From positions 310,001 to 374,000 of the forward strand of contig JADJLO010000001.1 of assembly GCA_016710075.1 (NCBI GenBank): a stretch of 64,000 nucleotides of DNA, written 5' to 3'. The notes under the pieces are model-generated. The model was not told the origin of the DNA, ran no database searches, and saw only the letters and a program-made list of their open reading frames with translations. Shown here piece after piece: positions 34,361-47,937 of the stretch; the first letter of the stretch is position 1, and each line of letters begins with the position of its first letter. The DNA comes from Acidobacteriota bacterium. Its GTDB lineage: Bacteria > Acidobacteriota > Blastocatellia > RBC074. A program made the position numbers and the translations under genes.

Positions 34361-35074
34361 TCATTCTCTGGCTTTTGACGTTTTCCTCCAGGGAATTTCC
34401 AAGGCTTCCGTGAGGAACTGCATGAAAGGCGCCGCAGTTATGCAGAGATCCTCAACCCTCTCTATGAAATCCTTCTCGCAGACCTGCCGCTGGGAAAAAT
34501 CCGAAGTGACGATGAAATCCTTGCGCCTCAAATCATCCGGAAACGGGTGACTGCCTGAATAATGTTTCGGAACCTTGCTCAGCGAGTCGCCGGCTAACTT
34601 GAAACTCTTTTTAAACTTCCTGTCTGTGACGACATCACCCCAGCGAGAGGGATTGTTGTAAATGGAGTCGGTGATTTTTCTTCTGTTGGCGGTATCCGGC
34701 TGCCAGAGGCCTATTCCAAGGAATGAGCTCCCCGGCTCAAGGTGCAGATAAATCCCCGGAGTATTCTCCTTTCCGGCCTGATGATAGAAGAATGCAGCCG
34801 CATTGGTCTTATAGGGGACCTTCGATTTTGAGAACCTGACATCCCTGTAAATTCGCAGCATCGATCCGCCCACCGGTTTGGGGTCGGCAATCAGCCACGG
34901 ACTGATGGCGTTCAACCTTGGCCTGAACGCGGCTATGAATGCAAGAAACGGATCCCGAACGTGCTCGGTGTACTTGCCGCGGTTCTGCTCGTACCACTCC
35001 CTGTTGTTGTTCGATTTAAGTTCCTGCAGGAATTCGAAAAGTTTTGTCGAGAATTTAAGTTCCTTCATTGTCAT
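34361..35074 (-). CDS. DUF2461 (TIGR02453) family protein
   Basis: 237 residues. The opening block LFEFLQELKSNNNREWYEQNRGKY and the phrases MLRIYRDVRFSKSKVPYKTN, GIYLHLEPGSSFLGIGLW and HYSGSHPFPDDLRRKDF are the diagnostic conserved segments of DUF2461, a widespread bacterial family without an established function. It is divergent from rnpB; the 130 bp between them carry the rnpB promoter and presumably the promoter of this gene. No partner gene is evident. Confidence 0.9.
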   Translation of the reverse strand: MTMKELKFSTKLFEFLQELKSNNNREWYEQNRGKYTEHVRDPFLAFIAAFRPRLNAISPWLIADPKPVGGSMLRIYRDVRFSKSKVPYKTNAAAFFYHQAGKENTPGIYLHLEPGSSFLGIGLWQPDTANRRKITDSIYNNPSRWGDVVTDRKFKKSFKLAGDSLSKVPKHYSGSHPFPDDLRRKDFIVTSDFSQRQVCEKDFIERVEDLCITAAPFMQFLTEALEIPWRKTSKARE

Positions 35075-35169
35075 TTCAGCTTCTCAGATTATCGGTTCAT
35101 TTTTGGGGTACTCACTTTACACTCAGTCAATGAATGATTGGAAGCTCTATGCCGAAACCGCCGGCCATG

Positions 35170-35200
35170 CTGACAAAAAAGTACCCGGCCATGTTATACT
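35170..35200 (+). promoter_or_regulatory. Candidate rnpB promoter with extended -10
   Basis: CTGACA (35170-35175) and TGTTATACT, an extended -10 with TATACT at 35195-35200, lie 19 bp apart. Transcription would start about 35207, matching the expected 5' end of the RNase P RNA. Confidence 0.55.
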
Positions 35201-35206
35201 CGCCAT

Positions 35207-35675
<469 letters not shown>

Positions 35676-35733
35676 ACTTTGCTCATAGTAAGTTATTCTT
35701 TAACAATCCCTTGAAAAATAAAGCGAACCGATA

Positions 35734-36465
35734 ATGAAATTCTCATTTCTTCAAACAAGAGTCTCAATAGTTATCATCTTTCTTATCCTTGGGCTCATCT
35801 TTGGGTTCAAGATAGCCAACAGCCAGTATCGAAGAGAACATGGGCCGGATGCCATGGCCGCGGCCGGGGCCGCGCAGGGGGCCGCGCAGGGTGGCTCGCA
35901 TGCCGATGCCGGGAGTCAGGGTCTTTCGCCCCAGCAGCGCGAACAGGTCATGAATGAGATGCGCCAGATCATCGATAAGGCAAAAAACAATCCAAACGAT
36001 GCCGAAGCCCAGCTTGAAGCAGCGGATCAATTCATCCAGTTCGGCAGACCCGAGGAAGCCATACCTTTCCTTGAAAAGGCCGATCAGGCGAAGCCGAATG
36101 ATGCCCGGACCATGGCCGGCCTGAGCATGGCCTCATTCATGCTCGAGAAGTATGACGATTCAGTGAAGTGGTCGAAGAAATCAATCGATATTAATCAGGA
36201 AAATCCCGGGGCGTCGTTCCTGCTCGTCGCCTCCTACATTCGTTTGAGAAAAAATCTCGATGAAGCCGAAAGCATCCTGAAAAGGCTGGAAGTGCAGAAA
36301 GTCGATCCGACCATCCTGGCCAATGCCAGAAAGGAACTTGAATCGGCACGCACCGGCAAATCGCCCGATTCCCAGCCAGGATCCGATTCAAAGACAGTGC
36401 TCGGCCATGGCCCTGAAGATCCGAACACGGGGAAGTCTGCGGCTAAGCCCGGAGGCAGGCAGTGA
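35734..36465 (+). CDS. Membrane-anchored TPR protein
   Basis: 243 residues: one N-terminal membrane anchor (VSIVIIFLILGLIFGFKIA), a low-complexity Ala/Gly/Gln linker with a repeated GAAQGAAQGG, then TPR-like helices from about residue 65 to 200 (QRAEDAEAQLEAADQFIQFG-like, DARTMAGLSMASFMLEKYDDSVKW, GASFLLVASYIRLRKNLDEAESIL), and a polar tail. The TPR domain probably faces the periplasm and binds partner proteins. Its stop overlaps the GTG start of the next gene by 4 bp. Confidence 0.8.
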   Translation: MKFSFLQTRVSIVIIFLILGLIFGFKIANSQYRREHGPDAMAAAGAAQGAAQGGSHADAGSQGLSPQQREQVMNEMRQIIDKAKNNPNDAEAQLEAADQFIQFGRPEEAIPFLEKADQAKPNDARTMAGLSMASFMLEKYDDSVKWSKKSIDINQENPGASFLLVASYIRLRKNLDEAESILKRLEVQKVDPTILANARKELESARTGKSPDSQPGSDSKTVLGHGPEDPNTGKSAAKPGGRQ

Positions 36466-36746
36466 GTTTTGTCTTCCGTTGCGTCATGGTTCTGCTCGTC
36501 TTTTCGTTCATCGTTTATGTGATGAAAGCCATCGCCAGGCTTAGCTTCAATCTCAGGGGAACGATTCGGGATGTCAGTAAATTACGCGACCAGGTTGGAG
36601 GAAGACCGGAATCGAGTGCCGAGATGATCCGCTGCGCCAGCTGCGGATCATTCATTTCAACCAGAGAAGCAATCACTTTGAGTTCGGGTAGTAAGGCAAA
36701 GACCTTCTGCTCGCAGGATTGCGCCAAAGTCTACCTGACCAGATAA
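36462..36746 (+). CDS. PP0621-like membrane-anchored zinc-ribbon protein
   Basis: 94 residues starting at GTG 36462 in the overlap GTGA with the TPR gene, so translation is coupled. One N-terminal membrane segment (VMVLLVFSFIVYVMKAI) is followed by a C-terminal zinc ribbon: CASCGSFI ... FCSQDCAKVYL, four cysteines spaced as in the PP0621 family. The role of these proteins is unknown; pairing with a TPR membrane protein is what the context shows. Confidence 0.75.
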   Translation: MSFVFRCVMVLLVFSFIVYVMKAIARLSFNLRGTIRDVSKLRDQVGGRPESSAEMIRCASCGSFISTREAITLSSGSKAKTFCSQDCAKVYLTR

Positions 36747-36919
36747 GCGTTAGTTCATTCATCATTAGGTTATGTTGCAACTGCAGGGAAGATTCACCTC
36801 CTTCTTTTGTGCTTTTGTGTCTTGGTGCGGTGAAGTTCCTGCTTCGATGACTCGTCATCAAATTTCTTCTGGTTTCTTCTGGTAACCTTCCCGTCAAATT
36901 CGAGTCAAGGATTTGAGAT

Positions 36920-39900
36920 ATGACAATTTTGAGCAAAATCGGCCTTAGTCGAATGGTTATATTTGGAGTGGCCCTGGCTTTGAGCATGGCGTGCTTGTCG
37001 AGCATATCAGGCTGGGTGGCGAGCGGATCTACGCAGCGCAAGCCTGACGACAAAGCTTCAACACAAAAGTCCGGTCAATCGGCGAGCGAGAAGACAAAAA
37101 ACTCATCGGGGCAGTCGACCGACAACCCCGGCCCCGAATTACCGGTTCGTCAGACTCAAAATGAGAATCCGGTCCTTGAGGATTTGAGAATCAGGGCCTG
37201 GAGCCCGAAGCGTTTTGATCAGCCTGATGAGGCGATCAGGTTCTATTTGAACAAGCGCCTGCCTGAGGGTGTAACGGACTTTCCGATTGAAAAGTATTTC
37301 GAGGCTCAGGAACTGATCAAGGGGATGCCTCAGTTTTCGACGGTCACGAACAGTCAGTATCCCTCGCAGTTGCAGATGCGTGTATCCGGAACCAACCAGA
37401 ATATCGGCACGTGGTCGCCGCTCGGACCCGGCAATATCGGCGGGAGAACGAGGGCCATTCTCATCGATCCGCAGAATACCAATCTGATTTATGCCGCCGG
37501 TGTCGCCGGCGGGGTATGGAAATCATCAAACGGCGGGCAGACCTGGACTCCCCAAGTCGGATCTGATAGCCAACATCGCCGTCACTTCGATGGCCTTCGA
37601 CCCGCAGAATTCAAACACCATTTATGCCGGCACCGGCGAGGGCTTTTTCAATGTGGATGGCGTCCGTGGCGCCGGGATTTTCAAGTCGACTGACGCCGGC
37701 GAAAACTGGACACGCCTGGCGGGAACAGAGACTGCTGATTTTTATTATGTTAACGATATTGTCGTCAGCCCCAACAACAGCCAGCGAGTTTATGCAGCGA
37801 CCAGGACGGGAGTCTGGAAATCCACTGATGGCGGCGTGACCTGGCAAACAGGCTACGTTACTTCAATCCAGGGCGGCTGCACCGATCTTGCGATCAGAAC
37901 CGACCAGACCAACGATTTCCTTTTTGCCTCCTGCGGCAATTTTCAGCAGGGGCAGATCCTGCGAAATATCAATGCGGCATCTTCAAACCCTGATAATTGG
38001 GAACTGGTCATTACCGATCCGCTCTTCGGTCGTTCGGCCATAGCGATTGCACCATCCAACCAGAATATCGTGTATGCCGTTACTGTGGCCCTCAGCGGGA
38101 CCTATGCAAATGGACTGTTCAAGTTTTACAGATCGGCATCCGGAGGTGAGCGCTCATCCTGGATTACCCGAGTCAACAATACCGACTCGAACAAATTCAA
38201 CACGGCAATTCTCTCGAATCCGGCCTCTGCCACAGCCGGTGAATGCAAGTATGGAACCTCAAACAGCTTCTCGGGTCAGTCGTGGTATGACCTGACAATG
38301 GCAGTCGATCCGCTCGATGAAAATCGTGTCTGGTTGGGCAGTATAGATCTCTTCAGAACTGACGATGGTGGAGCCAGCTGGGGATTGGGCGGAGTCGTTT
38401 ACCCCAATGAAGGTCCGTGGCGGATACATCCTGATCAGCACGCGATAATATTCCATCCTCAGTATAACGGTACAACCAATCAGATAATGTATGTCGGCAA
38501 TGACGGCGGGTTGTATCGCACCGACAACGCGCGCGCGCCGGTGGCCGTTGGAGCGCCGGCAGTCTGCTATCCGCTGGCGGCTTCTCAGGTCTTATGGACC
38601 CCCTTGAATAACAATTACGGCGTGACACAGTTCTACCATGGAGTAGTCACTCCCGACGGAAAGTCGTACTTCGGAGGAACCCAGGACAACGGCACGGTTC
38701 TTGGGACGGATCTGGCAGGGTCTAACAACTGGAAGATGATCAATGGAGCAGATGGCGGATATTCAGCAGTCGATTTCATCAATCCAAACACCTTATATGC
38801 ATCGACCCAGAATACGGGGATCAGAAAATCCACGGATGCGGGAGCGACTTTTACCGGGGCCACTTTCGGATTGACGGAGTCGGGTCTGTTCATCACGCCG
38901 ATTGCCATGGACCCGAGCGAACCCAGAAGGCTATACACCGGAGGCCAGAATCTGTTTCGTTCGGCAAATGGCGCGACATCCTGGACCTCGGTTGGCTCAT
39001 TCAGGTCGATCAGCGCGGGCGGAAGCGGCACGATCAGTGCGATTGCGGTCGCACCGACCGATCCCAACCGTGCCCTGATAGGAATGAATGACGGTTCGAT
39101 TATCCGAACTGACCGGCTGTTGACTATGAGTACTCAAGTTCCGCCATCAGCCTCCACTGAAACCACTCGAAGACCAAGAACCGGTTTTGTTTCATGGGTC
39201 GCATTCGATACTAACAATAAAGATATTGCATTCGCCACATACTCGACATTTTCGCAGAATGACACCGAAGCTCACGTGTATCGTTCGCTGGATGGAGGAC
39301 TGACATGGGCGCCGCTCGATGGAACCGGCACTGCCAAAATTCCGAACATTCCCGTCCATTGTCTTGTTGTCGATCCCTCTAACCCCGCGCGGCTTTACGT
39401 TGGGACCGATCTTGGAGTTTTCGTCTCGATCGACGGTGGGCTGAGCTGGTCTGTCGAGAATACCGGATTTGCCAATGTTGTCACAGAAGCGCTGATTCTT
39501 AACATTGTAGACGGAGTCACAAGTCTGTATGCCTTTACCCACGGCCGTGGCGTATACAAAGCCGTGGTCAACAACAGCGGTTGCAGTTATGCGATAACCC
39601 CGACTACGAGGAATTTCGGTCGGGACGGCGGCGATCTGGTCGTGGATGTTACGGCAAAGCCGAATGGTTGCAACTGGAAAGCTCAGAGCAATGCATCGTG
39701 GATACAGCTTGCACCGAACGCGCAGGGAAGCGCCAGCGGTTCTTTCGGATTGAAAGTTCTGGCCAACACTACACTGAGCACGCGAGCGGGCACCGTCACG
39801 GTCGGAACCGGCAGCTTTACGATCACTCAGGAAGCTCAGCCGGATCTTGCCCCGCCGCTGTTGACAGTCACTTCGCCGGCCGGCGTTGTGGTCGGAACCA

Positions 39901-42900
39901 CTTCAGGGGCCATAACCATTCTGGGCACTGCATCAGATAATGGCAGGGTCGTTTCGGTGGCGTATCAATCAAGCAACGGTTTCGGCGGCAATGCGAGCGG
40001 CACGACCAGTTGGTCTTTAACCTCGATACCGCTTGGCCCCGGGTCTAACATCATCACTATTACAGCCACTGATGATTCCGGTCTGGTCAGCAGGCCGGCC
40101 CGGATAACCGTCAATGCCAGTCCTGCGGGAGTGCTGACGACCGTGGCGGGCACTGGTGCACAGGGTTTTAGCGGCGACAACGGACCGGCTCCGTTCGGGT
40201 GGCTAAACCGGCCTGCAAGACTGGCCTTCGACTCATCCGGCAACCTGTTTTTTGCCGACACTACGAATCATCGAATTCGCCGCGTCAATTCTCAAGGAGT
40301 GCTCTCGACAATAGCCGGCACTGGAGTTCCGGGTTTCAGCGGTGATAATGGCCCGGCAATTTCAGCCCAGTTGAATTCGCCGCTGGGTGTGGCCGTCGAT
40401 AAGGACGGAAACGTCTATTTTTCTGACAGCAACAATCACCGCATCCGTGCGGTAAATAAAGCTACCGGGCGGATCACCACGGTTGCAGGGTCAGGCATAC
40501 CCGGATACAGCGGTGATGGCGCCACGGCGACGGCCGCGAACATGAACCTGCCTGAAAACGTCACGCTCGATAAAGACGGCAATATCTATTTTGCCGATTC
40601 GAACAACCATCGAATCAGAAAAGTGACGGTTGCAACGGGCTTCATCAATACGATTGCCGGAACCGGAGGAGCAGGATTCAGCGGTGATGGAGGTCTTGCC
40701 ACGAGCGCACAATTGAGACTGCCCAATGACATTTTTGTCGGTCAGTCAGGAGACGTCTGGATCAGTGATGCAGGCAATGTCAGAGTGCGAAAGATCACCA
40801 CAGCAACCGGCAATATCAGCACCATTGTCGGCGGAGGCAGCCAGGGGACGGATGGTGAAGGGGTTCAGGCTACTTCCGCATTCTTCACGTCGCTGGCATC
40901 GATCACAGGTGATGCATCCGGAAATCTGATTGTTGTCGATCGGGCAGGAGCCCGGATTCGCAGGATTGCCGGCTCGGATAACACAATCAGAACCATTGCG
41001 GGAGGCGCTTCAACCGGAAACACACCAGATGGATCGGGGGCGCTTGGGGTAAGGCTGAACAATCCTTTCGGCGTGGCGCTGGACCTTTCAGGGAGGGTCG
41101 TTTTTTCCGAGCGTGATGGTCATCGAATCAGGATGATCGCTCCGGCTGTGGCCGGCGACAATATCCCGCCGGCCATTTCGATCACCGCGCCGACAACCGC
41201 TTCATCATACAATGCCGATTCCAGCCCGATCTATCTCACCGGGACAGCTTCAGACAACTCCTCCGTGGTGGCAGTGAGGTGGCAAAATGACCGAGGCGGC
41301 GCCGGGCTGGCCGTAGGCACCATGGACTGGTCAGTGCCATCGATCGGTGTTCAATCAGGCGTCAATGTCATTACTGTTACTGCAATCGATTCATCGGGGA
41401 ATTCCAACTCCGCGGCCATCACGGTCAATTTTTCGACCCAGAGTGTCATCATTACAGCGGCCGGAACTGGAACCGGCGGTACTGAAGGTGATAACGGATC
41501 TGGAGTCGCCGCAAATCTATTTGGGCCAAGCGGCGTTGTCGTCGATACGGCTGGAAATATCTACTTCACTGACAATACCAACCGCAGAGTCAGAAAGATA
41601 TCGTCGAATGGCGTTATCACCGCCTTTGCCGGAACCGGAGACCTCGGGACCAGCGGTGACGGCGGACCGGCGACAGCCGCAACCTTCAATTCTCCAAGGG
41701 GAATCGCCATTGACAAGGCGGGAAACATTTATGTCGGCGACAGCAATGCTCATAAAATCCGCCGGATCTCAATCGATGGGAAGATCGCAACTGTAGCCGG
41801 CACCGGCAGCGGTTTCGGGGATTTCGGTGGTGACGGCGGGCCCGCATTGCAGGGCGATTTGAATGGTCCGCAGGGGATCGCGGTTGATAAAGACGGGAAT
41901 CTCTATATCGCCGATCGCAACAACAGCCGCATCAGGAAGGTGGACGGCAAAACCGGAATCATCACGACGATTGCCGGCACCGGCACCATCAGCTTTTCCG
42001 GCGATGGCGGGCCGGCCGTTCAGGCGGAACTCTTTCTGCCTAGTGGTGTGGCCGTCGATAAATTCGGCAATGTCTTCATCGCCGATACCGGCAACCAGCG
42101 AATCCGCAGGATAGATTCGGCCAATGGCACAATCGCCACCATTGCCGGAACCGGCGTGGCCGGATTTAATGGAGACAACATCCCTGCGAGTAATGCTCAA
42201 ATCAATATCACTTTCCCAACCTATCTTTCGATCGATTCGAATGATGATCTGATCTTCGCCGATCGAGGAAATCACAGAATCAGAAAGATCACAAACAGCA
42301 ATGGAACCATCTCGACGCTGATCGGCACCGGAGTATCCGGATTTTCAGGAGACGGCGGTTCTCCAACCGCAGCCTCTCTTCTGTTTCCGACATCTGCTGT
42401 CGCCGACATCAACGGCAATATTGTGGTTGCCGACAACAACAATAACCGGATCAGAAAGACGATTCTTTCTTCAGGCTTGAAGAGCTTTGCCACAACTTCC
42501 GCGGCAAGTTATTTCATCGGAAACCAGGCGCCGGAGTCGATCGTTGCAGGGTTTGGATCAAATCTCTCGACCGGGTCTGCCGCCGCCGCGACCATCCCTC
42601 TGCCGAACAACCTCGGCGGAGTCGCCGTCAAAATACGCGATTCCCTCAATGTCGAACGAATCGCCCCAATCTTTGCAGTGACATCACAACAGGTCAATTA
42701 CCTGATTCCGAATGGCACTGCGACAGGCAAGGCCGCTCTTACCGTTTCAAAAGCAAACGGCGAAACAAGCACGGCGCTGCTCAATATTTCCCAGATTTCA
42801 CCAGGTATTTTTTCAGCTGATCAGAACGGCAGTGGGGTCGCAGCTGCACTGATTTATCGACGCCGGGCAAATGGCTCGGAAAGTTATGAAGCCGTCGCGC

Positions 42901-43202
42901 GGTATGATGAAAATCTGAAACGATTCGTCCCTCTCCCGATCGACCTCGAACCTGCCGACGATCAGGTATCCCTTTTGCTCTTCGGCACGGGATTCAGATT
43001 CAACAGCGCCCTCGAAAACGTCTCCTCAAAAGCCGGAAACATCTCGCTGCCGGTAACTTTTGCCGGAGCCGCGCCGGATTTCGTTGGTCTTGATCAGGCA
43101 AACATCACTCTCGATCGCATCCTTTCAGGCAAGGGAGAGATTGATGTCGTCTTGACAGTCGATGGCATCGCTTCTAATCCAGTTAGAATAATCGTCAAAT
43201 AA
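36920..43202 (+). pseudogene. Giant secreted BNR/NHL beta-propeller protein with Solibacter C-terminal domain, one frameshift
   Basis: Reads as one exported protein of about 2093 residues once an extra C in the run 37550-37553 is removed; without that, the frame ends at 37693. Order: signal peptide; sortilin/BNR-like blades (GGVWKSSNGGQTW, IFKSTDAGENWTRLAG, VYRSLDGGLTWAPL); a BACON-like domain (CNWKAQSNASWIQL); an Ig-like module (ITILGTASDNGRV); seven or so NHL units (GFSGDNGPA ... VAVDKDGNVYFSDSNNHRIR); a second Ig-like module; another seven or so NHL units; and a C-terminal TIGR03437-type domain (AASYFIGNQAPESIVAGFGSNL onwards). Probably an outer-surface adhesion or carbohydrate-binding protein. 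A MITE-like element starts 5 bp after the stop. Confidence 0.85.
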
Positions 43203-43206
43203 ATTA

Positions 43207-43479
43207 GTAACTGCTCAGCCCTACTAAAGGGACTTCGTAGCGGAAAGTTCTTACCCAACCAGCCGGATTTCTTGAAATAAAGGTATTTTCATCGCCAAGA
43301 ACGCCAAGCGAAGCCAAGAACGCTAAGAGGATTCAGGGAGTGATTGATAATTTACTTTTAAAACCGGCTGAAATCGAGAGATCAGGCCAAATCCCGGCTA
43401 TAAATCCTTGGCGTTCTTAGCGATGAAAAATACCTTTATTCCCGCTTAATCCATCAAATACTAAAGACTGAGCAGTTAC
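43207..43479. mobile_element. MITE-like element copy a
   Basis: 273 bp bounded by a perfect 12-bp terminal inverted repeat, GTAACTGCTCAG (43207-43218) and CTGAGCAGTTAC (43468-43479). Inside, a nearly perfect 33-bp inverted repeat (43276-43308 with 43407-43440, one mismatch and one extra base) holds AAGAACGCCAAG-type units. There is no coding capacity. The same termini occur at 55913-56229 and, diverged, at 59421-59690. Confidence 0.7.
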
Positions 43480-43505
43480 ATAATTGAACGTAATCTGGAA
43501 TCCGT

Positions 43506-46174
<2,669 letters not shown>

Positions 46175-46178
46175 TCAG

Positions 46179-47627
46179 ATGAAAATGAAATTTCGTGAAG
46201 ATTCGGAACACTCATCGCGTCGTGATTTTCTGATGCGTTCAGCCAATGGTTTTGGGGCCATGGCGCTTTCGTCCCTGCTCGCCAGGGACGCCTTCGCTTC
46301 GACGGGTGAAAAGCCTCAAAAGAGCGTCAATCCGCTCGCGCCGAAGCAGCCTCATTTTCCAGCCAGGGCAAAATCCGTGATCTTTCTGTTCATGGTAGGA
46401 GGACCGAGCCATCTGGAGACTTTCGATCCGAAACCTGCTCTCGACCGTCTGCACGGGCAGAAGATGCCGCCAAGTTTCGGCGAGGTGAAGAGCCAGTTCG
46501 TCAAAGCCGGCACTCCGTTGATGGGCAGCGCCTGGAAGTTCAGGAAATACGGCCAGTCAGGTATCGAAGGCTCGGATCTCTACCCGCATCTTGCCGGTTG
46601 TGTGGATGACCTTGCAATCATCAGATCCTGTTACACCGACAGCTTTGTCCACGCGCCTGCGATGTATCAGATGATGTCGGGACGAATTCTTGCCGCCCAT
46701 CCGTCTCTTGGAAGCTGGGTTACTTACGGACTTGGCAGTGAAAGCGAAAATCTGCCGGCTTATTGCGTCATGACCCAGCCGCAGGGACTGCCCGAAGGCG
46801 GCTCGCCTATGTGGGGAGCCGGTTATCTTCCGGCAATCCATCAGGGCACAGTTCTCAGAAACGGCTCGAAGCCGATACTCCATCTCGACCCCCCGAAAGA
46901 GATCGGACAGAATCAACAGCGTCAGATGCTCGATTATCTGAACCGGATGAATTCGATGAATTTGAGGGAAGGGGATTCCGAACTCTCGGCGCGAATCTCA
47001 TCTTATGAACTCGCCTGGCGAATGCAGCAGCACGCGCCTGAAGCAGTCGATCTTGGCAAGGAAAGCAAGGCAACGAGAACGCTTTACGGGCTCGACGATC
47101 CTGACACCGCGGAATTCGGTACACGCTGCCTGCTGGCTCGCAGGTTGGTCGAAAGAGGTGTCCGGTTCGTGCTCCTGTTTTCCGGCGGCGGCCCCGTCAG
47201 CGTTCAGTGGGATGCGCACGATAACGTCAAGTCGAATCACGAACAGATGTGCCGCTGGACCGACCAGCCTGTCGCAGCCTTGATCAAGGACCTCAAAGGT
47301 CGCGGTTTACTGGACTCGACTCTGGTCATCTGGGGCAGCGAATTCGGACGCACCCCGGTCTCTGAAAACGGCAAAGGCAGAGACCATAACCCAACGGCAT
47401 TTTCAATGTGGATGGCTGGCGGCGGCGTTAAGGGAGGCCAGGTCATCGGCCAGACCGATGAGATCGGCTTCAAAACCGTGGGAGAGCGTTATCACCCGCG
47501 CGATATCCACGCAACCATGCTTCAGTTGCTCGGCCTGGATCAGATGTCTCTCACTTTTCTTCATAACGGCCGCAATGAAAGGCTGACCGATTTCGGAGGC
47601 CGGGTGATCGAAAGCGTTTTCTCCTGA
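46179..47627 (+). CDS. DUF1501 (sulfatase-like) protein with Tat signal
   Basis: 482 residues. A twin-arginine signal (SRRDFL at 13-18, then a hydrophobic stretch ending LLARDAFA) directs export of the folded protein. The body has DUF1501 hallmarks: SVIFLFMVGGPSHLETFDPKP, SMWGAGYLP-like segments, RGVRFVLLFSGGG, and VIWGSEFGRTP ... GRDHNPTAFSMWMAGGGVKGGQVIGQTDE, which resemble the metal-binding core of the alkaline phosphatase/sulfatase superfamily. It starts 4 bp after the PSCyt/DUF1553 gene, its usual operon partner. The reaction is not established. Confidence 0.92.
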   Translation: MKMKFREDSEHSSRRDFLMRSANGFGAMALSSLLARDAFASTGEKPQKSVNPLAPKQPHFPARAKSVIFLFMVGGPSHLETFDPKPALDRLHGQKMPPSFGEVKSQFVKAGTPLMGSAWKFRKYGQSGIEGSDLYPHLAGCVDDLAIIRSCYTDSFVHAPAMYQMMSGRILAAHPSLGSWVTYGLGSESENLPAYCVMTQPQGLPEGGSPMWGAGYLPAIHQGTVLRNGSKPILHLDPPKEIGQNQQRQMLDYLNRMNSMNLREGDSELSARISSYELAWRMQQHAPEAVDLGKESKATRTLYGLDDPDTAEFGTRCLLARRLVERGVRFVLLFSGGGPVSVQWDAHDNVKSNHEQMCRWTDQPVAALIKDLKGRGLLDSTLVIWGSEFGRTPVSENGKGRDHNPTAFSMWMAGGGVKGGQVIGQTDEIGFKTVGERYHPRDIHATMLQLLGLDQMSLTFLHNGRNERLTDFGGRVIESVFS

Positions 47628-47628
47628 T

Positions 47629-47898
47629 TCAATGAATTCCGGTTGTCAGCGTCGAACCCGTCCGGTCAATTGCAAAGGCAAAACCGTCTTCGACCTTCCC
47701 GATGAATCCATGGAATTGAATGTCTGTTCCTGAAAGTATCAGCAAAACATCTCCGGGCCTGACTTCAGGATTATCCACCTTGAACTTGACTATCGTCGCT
47801 ATCCCGTTGTTCTGTTCGAGAGCTTCAAATTTGAATTCATCCGCGTCAATGACAAGAGTTTGAGAATTGGTCGTTTGATTATTTTGCTGTTCCGCCAT
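47629..47898 (-). CDS. Small soluble protein of unknown function
   Basis: An 89-residue acidic protein. After a polar Gln/Asn-rich start it is predicted mostly beta strand (TLVIDADEFKFEAL, IATIVKFKVDNPEVRPGDVLLILSGTDIQFHGFIGKVEDGFAFAIDR). The GDVLLIL and GFIGKVEDG phrases resemble a small beta-barrel; no family can be named. It is convergent with the DUF1501 gene (stop codons adjacent) and lies 39 bp upstream of nothing but the hydrolase gene end at 47938 reads towards it, so it follows that gene on the same strand's downstream side. Confidence 0.55.
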   Translation of the reverse strand: MAEQQNNQTTNSQTLVIDADEFKFEALEQNNGIATIVKFKVDNPEVRPGDVLLILSGTDIQFHGFIGKVEDGFAFAIDRTGSTLTTGIH

Positions 47899-47937
47899 TA
47901 TCTTCCTTTTCTATTTCTAACGAGAATTTCTGAGTGT

